Assembly: GCA_021325615.1 (NCBI GenBank)
Contig: JAJPGU010000028.1
Location: 1-64,000, forward strand
From: Nitrososphaerota archaeon
GTDB taxonomy: Archaea; Thermoproteota; Nitrososphaeria; Nitrososphaerales; Nitrosopumilaceae
Reading direction: 5' to 3'
DNA length: 64,000 nt
Numbering within the stretch: the first letter of the stretch is position 1; each line of letters begins with the position of its first letter. Below are positions 59,578-64,000 of the stretch, piece after piece. The position numbers were made by a program, and so were the translations under genes. Below the pieces are notes generated by a model, which was given only the letters and a program-made list of their open reading frames with translations, had not been told where the DNA came from and did not search any database.

Positions 59578-59862
59578 CTAGAGCGGGTCGCCTTTGCAAA
59601 GAACTTTTCCAGTTATCCTGCTTTGAAAATTTGAGCATACAAAACACTGGATAAAGGGAACCTCTTTCTTCAGGATGGGACAGTCTACGGCTTCCTCCTT
59701 CATTTTCTTTAACATTTTGGGGCTGACTCCTTTGAGTTTCAACTTCCCCTTGTCATCCATCATTCCTGAGGCCTTGAGTTCCTCCTTTGTCTCATCCGAT
59801 AATCGGTTTGATGTTGTGGCGCCCTTTATTGGAACCTCGTATTTGTGGGGAAGCTCGGCCAT
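59578..59862 (-). CDS. Small conserved-looking protein with cysteines (94 aa)
   Basis: 94 residues from ATG 59862 (97 from 59871). A basic, helical middle (KLKLKGVSPKMLKKMKEEA) is followed by a cysteine-rich end: CPILKKEVPFIQCFVCSNF and VLCKG, four Cys that could bind zinc or an iron-sulfur cluster. No known family. The start at 59862 is favoured by TATATTG (59886-59892) at the leaderless distance. It lies 40 bases upstream of proS on the same strand. Confidence 0.65.
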   Translation of the reverse strand: MAELPHKYEVPIKGATTSNRLSDETKEELKASGMMDDKGKLKLKGVSPKMLKKMKEEAVDCPILKKEVPFIQCFVCSNFQSRITGKVLCKGDPL

Positions 59863-59962
59863 AACTTTCATCTTGTTATCTTGAATATATTGCTAGTGGT
59901 ATGGTGCCAACCAGATCGCTTAAGATTAATATATTCTGCATCATTCCACAAAGCAGAAACTG

Positions 59963-60613
59963 ATGTTAGCAATTTTTGATGTGGAAGGAGTTTTACTAGA
60001 TGCTGAGTTCCTTCCCATCTTGGCGGAAACAATCAACAAACAGGATGAGATATGGGAGATAACTCGCCAAGGAATCAAAGGCGCAATAAATTGGGAGGAT
60101 GGTCTTAGGAAGAGAATCCAGCTACTTCGAGGCATAGACTTTGAAACGTGCAAACAAGTTGCAGACTCGCTCAGGGTGATGACTGGCGCAAGGGAGGCAT
60201 GCTATGCCCTAAAGGCCGCTGGATGGAAGATAATGGCAGTCTCCGGCGGATTTACAATTATGACTGACAGACTTAAGGATGAACTGGGTCTGGATTATGT
60301 CTTTTCAAACGAACTTGTCTTCAAAAATGACAAACTTGATGACGTGATAATCCATGTGGATTCTGACAAGGCCAAATCCGCCATCATAAAAATACGCGAG
60401 TGGAAGGAAAGGAAGGATGACATCGTAGTGGTTGTGGATGGTGCGAACGACGTCAAGCTTTTTGACATCTGTGGACTTGGGGTTGCCTTCAGGGCTCAAG
60501 ACATAGTAAAGGATCTTGCCACCGTCACACTCGAGGAAAAGGACCTTTCGAAATTAATAGGCATAATAAACAAACACTATGGGTTAAATATTCGCCCGCA
60601 AACTATTGCCTGA
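59963..60613 (+). CDS. HAD-superfamily phosphatase, SerB-like
   Basis: 216 residues. HAD motif I reads FDVEGV (D6, E8) where SerB has D-x-D; the nucleophile D6 is kept but the second Asp is Glu. Motif II Ser/Thr is in MAVSGGF near 94 and motif IV acidic residues in VVVVDGANDVKLF near 158. The cap region resembles phosphoserine phosphatase. It may produce serine or dephosphorylate another small phosphate ester. TATA-like TTAATATATT (59927-59935) lies upstream of ATG 59963. Confidence 0.8.
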   Translation: MLAIFDVEGVLLDAEFLPILAETINKQDEIWEITRQGIKGAINWEDGLRKRIQLLRGIDFETCKQVADSLRVMTGAREACYALKAAGWKIMAVSGGFTIMTDRLKDELGLDYVFSNELVFKNDKLDDVIIHVDSDKAKSAIIKIREWKERKDDIVVVVDGANDVKLFDICGLGVAFRAQDIVKDLATVTLEEKDLSKLIGIINKHYGLNIRPQTIA

Positions 60614-60653
60614 TCGGAATACAATTTTAAGAAGTTGAAACATAATTTCCCAA

Positions 60654-61388
60654 ATGGTTATGGAAGTAATCCCTGTCAAGTTACACGATGATGTAAAAAA
60701 GGGGGATAACCTTGCGGGGTATCTTGTCTTGGCATGCAATGACCTCAGAGACGGAGACATTGTGGTTTTCACGCAGAAAATTATCTCAAAACAGGAGGGC
60801 CAAACCATCGACCTTGCCAAAGTTCATCCAAGCTTGCTCGCTACGGGAATTGCAAGTGAATACGGGAAGGATCCTAGGATAGTACAGCTCATTCTTGACC
60901 AATCAAAACGGATAGTTCGCATGCATGGCGGGATAATCATCTCCGAGACTATCCATGGTTTTATTTGTGCCAACGCGGGGGTTGACGAGAGCAACGTCAT
61001 GGGGGGGTACGCAACGTTGTTGCCAGACAATGCCGACAGGTCAGCGGAGGAGCTACGGAGGAAAATTAAGGAAACAACGGGAAAGGAGATCGCGGTTTTG
61101 ATATCTGACACGTTTGGCCGTCCCTTCAGGCAGGGGCAAACAAACGTAGCCATAGGCATGGCGGGTATGAGGGGGATCCTAGATTATGCAGGAAAGAAAG
61201 ACGATTTCGGGAGAACCCTTAGGATAACGGCAATTGCAATTGCAGACGAAATTTGTTCTGCTGCGGAACTCGTGATGGGAAAATCACTTCACATTCCTAT
61301 TGCCATTATAAGAAACTACACACATGATTCGTTTTCTGGCTCCATGGGGGAAATCAATAGGCCCCGATCTATGGATTTATTCAGATGA
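60654..61388 (+). CDS. cofE: Coenzyme F420-0:L-glutamate ligase
   Basis: 244 residues matching CofE: the N-terminal MEVIPVKLHDDVKKGDNLAGYL, GDIVVFTQKIISKQEGQ near 42, then SDTFGRPFRQGQTNVAIG near 160 and YAGKKDDFGRTLRIT. It adds glutamate residues to F420-0 to make the deazaflavin cofactor F420, used by Nitrososphaeria. Other cof genes are not in the window. An ACAATTTTAA element at 60621-60630 is at the leaderless promoter distance from ATG 60654. Confidence 0.94.
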   Translation: MVMEVIPVKLHDDVKKGDNLAGYLVLACNDLRDGDIVVFTQKIISKQEGQTIDLAKVHPSLLATGIASEYGKDPRIVQLILDQSKRIVRMHGGIIISETIHGFICANAGVDESNVMGGYATLLPDNADRSAEELRRKIKETTGKEIAVLISDTFGRPFRQGQTNVAIGMAGMRGILDYAGKKDDFGRTLRITAIAIADEICSAAELVMGKSLHIPIAIIRNYTHDSFSGSMGEINRPRSMDLFR

Positions 61389-61440
61389 TTGAAATTTGAA
61401 AACAAAGATTATATTCACAAGTTGGGACAAGCGATAAACA

Positions 61441-62361
61441 TTGGATAAACTTAGTGCAGAACTGCACTGCCACAACGAGTTTTCAAACTTTCATCTGGGC
61501 CTTAAAGAAACTCCGTATGACTGTGGTGTCACCGTTGAAGAACAGCTTGAGCAAGCGTACATCCAAGGACTCGACGCGTTATTCATCACAAATCATAACA
61601 CACTTGACGGCTATACCCAACTGGTTCAATACAAGGAAAACCATGAAAAGTTTAGAAAAATCCAAATCTATCCGGGAGAGGAAATAACGACTGACCAAGG
61701 AATACATATTCTTGCCTATGGCCTGACGTCCACAATAAAGGCCGGGCAGAGTGTCGAGGTCATATTGGACAATATCCGTTCCCAAGATGCAATCTCCTGT
61801 GCCCCACATCCCTTTGCGCTAAACAATGGACTAAGGGAGGGTGCGGCACTCTGTGATCTAATTGAGGTCTTCAATAGCAACAACGTGGATAGATACTCCA
61901 ATATGCGTGCCTATAATTTTGCCCAGTCGACAGGAATGAAGGGGGTTGCAGGGAGTGACTCTCACGTGGTGTCTACCCTTGGGCGCTGTGTAAATGTGAT
62001 AGAGGCAGAGAATAACCTTGACGGCGTATTGCGGGCGATGAAGAAGGGCAGGATAACAATTGGACGAACAGGTTACATAACCAGCAGCGAAATGATAGAG
62101 CATGCAAGGTACAAGATAAAAAATTCAAAGGAGGACATAATTATGTATTTCAAAGAAAACCACCCCCATCTGACGGGAATCTGCCGGTTCTTGATCAACG
62201 CGTTTGAATCAAATCCGGACAGCATTGTCTGGACAGCTGTTTACAAGGTGGCAGTGCATCTTACTACGAGACTGTCCAACAAAATCAATTTCAAAAATCA
62301 GGATTATAACATCCTGTACGAAAGGAACCTCCGAGCTATATTGCCAATGATATTGACCTGA
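61441..62361 (+). CDS. PHP-domain phosphoesterase
   Basis: 306 residues. The PHP metal-binding motifs are present: ELHCHNEFS near 7, LFITNHNTLDGY near 46, YPGEEITTDQGIHILAY near 77, APHPFALNNG near 121 and GSDSHVVSTLG near 176. The enzyme should hydrolyse a phosphoester in a polyphosphate or nucleotide; the exact substrate is unknown. The C-terminal 90 residues form an extra helical part. TTG start at 61441. It follows cofE by about 50 bases. Confidence 0.87.
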   Translation: MDKLSAELHCHNEFSNFHLGLKETPYDCGVTVEEQLEQAYIQGLDALFITNHNTLDGYTQLVQYKENHEKFRKIQIYPGEEITTDQGIHILAYGLTSTIKAGQSVEVILDNIRSQDAISCAPHPFALNNGLREGAALCDLIEVFNSNNVDRYSNMRAYNFAQSTGMKGVAGSDSHVVSTLGRCVNVIEAENNLDGVLRAMKKGRITIGRTGYITSSEMIEHARYKIKNSKEDIIMYFKENHPHLTGICRFLINAFESNPDSIVWTAVYKVAVHLTTRLSNKINFKNQDYNILYERNLRAILPMILT

Positions 62362-62474
62362 CCAAAATTTTCTGCACATATGAATAGCTTTTAATATTAC
62401 TTTACTAGCTTTTCGTATACTGGTGAATAGGCATTTCAGAATTATCTCCAACCAAGACAGTAGACGTAAGAGGA

Positions 62475-62672
62475 ATGTTCTGCCCGGAACCGGTTTTTAG
62501 GACGAAGATAGAAATGGAACGATTATCCGTGGGTAACATCCTCAAAATAATTGCGGATGACCCGGCGTCGGAGGAGGATATATCAAGATGGGTCAATCGA
62601 AACGGACACCAATTACTGGGCATTAACAAGTCCGGGAAAGATATTGAATTTACCATCAAGAAGGTGAAATAG
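62475..62672 (+). CDS. TusA/SirA-like sulfur-carrier family protein, start codon unclear
   Basis: 65 residues from ATG 62475. C-P-E-P (Cys3) is the family's cysteine motif, followed by LSVGNILKIIADDPASEEDISRWV and GHQLLGI, as in TusA. The family normally begins with a strand such as VDVRG before CP. That strand (TKTVDVRG) is encoded in frame just upstream, but no ATG, GTG or TTG lies between the TGA at 62424 and ATG 62475. The real start may be ATT 62433 or ATA 62427. A sulfur carrier or redox protein. The next gene is cysteine synthase, six bases on. Confidence 0.8.
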   Translation: MFCPEPVFRTKIEMERLSVGNILKIIADDPASEEDISRWVNRNGHQLLGINKSGKDIEFTIKKVK

Positions 62673-62677
62673 GTCCC

Positions 62678-64000
<1,323 letters not shown>

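Overview
The window looks like the chromosome of an ammonia-oxidiser-type archaeon of the class Nitrososphaeria (Thaumarchaeota). The markers are a CdvA cell-division protein, TFB, archaeal FEN1 with a C-terminal PIP box, the PIN-ATPase-KH protein PINA, CofE, archaeal-type ProS, an intron-containing tRNA-Ser, and many small stand-alone winged-helix proteins and surface proteins of thaumarchaeal type. Many genes have a TATA box 24-30 bp upstream of the initiation codon, often a TTG or GTG, which is the signature of leaderless mRNAs. No amo, nitrogen or carbon-fixation genes are present, so the lifestyle is inferred from phylogenetic signals only and the genus is not fixed.

Layout. 0-8.4 kb: three spherulin-4-like (GH135-type) proteins flank a compact gas vesicle operon on the minus strand: gvpA, a zinc-finger gene, gvpJ, a gvpK-gvpJ fusion, gvpF/L, gvpG and a soluble histidine kinase. 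8.4-11 kb: a CheY-like regulator and a GvpD/KaiC-type ATPase. 11-21 kb: GlmS, then a plus-strand operon for a TPR protein, a PelF-like glycosyltransferase, a UDP-HexNAc 4-epimerase type enzyme and a PelG-like membrane protein, followed by an ATP-grasp enzyme and a fourth, multidomain GH135-type protein. This resembles the core of a Pel/galactosaminogalactan exopolysaccharide system. 20.7-29.1 kb: TFB with an overlapping PPP phosphatase, several winged-helix and zinc-ribbon proteins, WbqC-like, PIG-L deacetylase, TrmB-like and GlmU-like genes. 29.1-34.4 kb: a visibly more A+T-rich stretch of secreted or unknown proteins and a Cdc48-N-like protein.

34.4-48 kb: tRNA-Ser(CGA), FEN1, a GH1 glycosidase, a second polysaccharide locus (membrane GT2 synthase coupled to a secreted barrel-like protein), a large ThyX-like protein, CdvA and acetyl-CoA synthetase. 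48-64 kb is mostly housekeeping: PINA, a response regulator / HPt / sensor kinase group, TldD, two DNA glycosylases, HtrA protease, a cupredoxin, ProS, a SerB-like phosphatase, CofE, a PHP phosphoesterase, a TusA-like protein, cysteine synthase and the C-terminal end of thioredoxin reductase at the right edge.

How it may fit together (inference). GlmS, the GlmU-like protein and the 4-epimerase could supply UDP-GlcNAc and UDP-GalNAc. PelF-like and PelG-like proteins could polymerise and export an amino-sugar polymer, and the four GH135-type proteins, with differing active-site residues, could trim or bind it. Gas vesicle genes sit beside these genes and share an intergenic dyad with one of them, which suggests joint control of buoyancy or surface state and matrix. 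Several small transcription factors and two-component proteins in the same 30 kb could provide that control.
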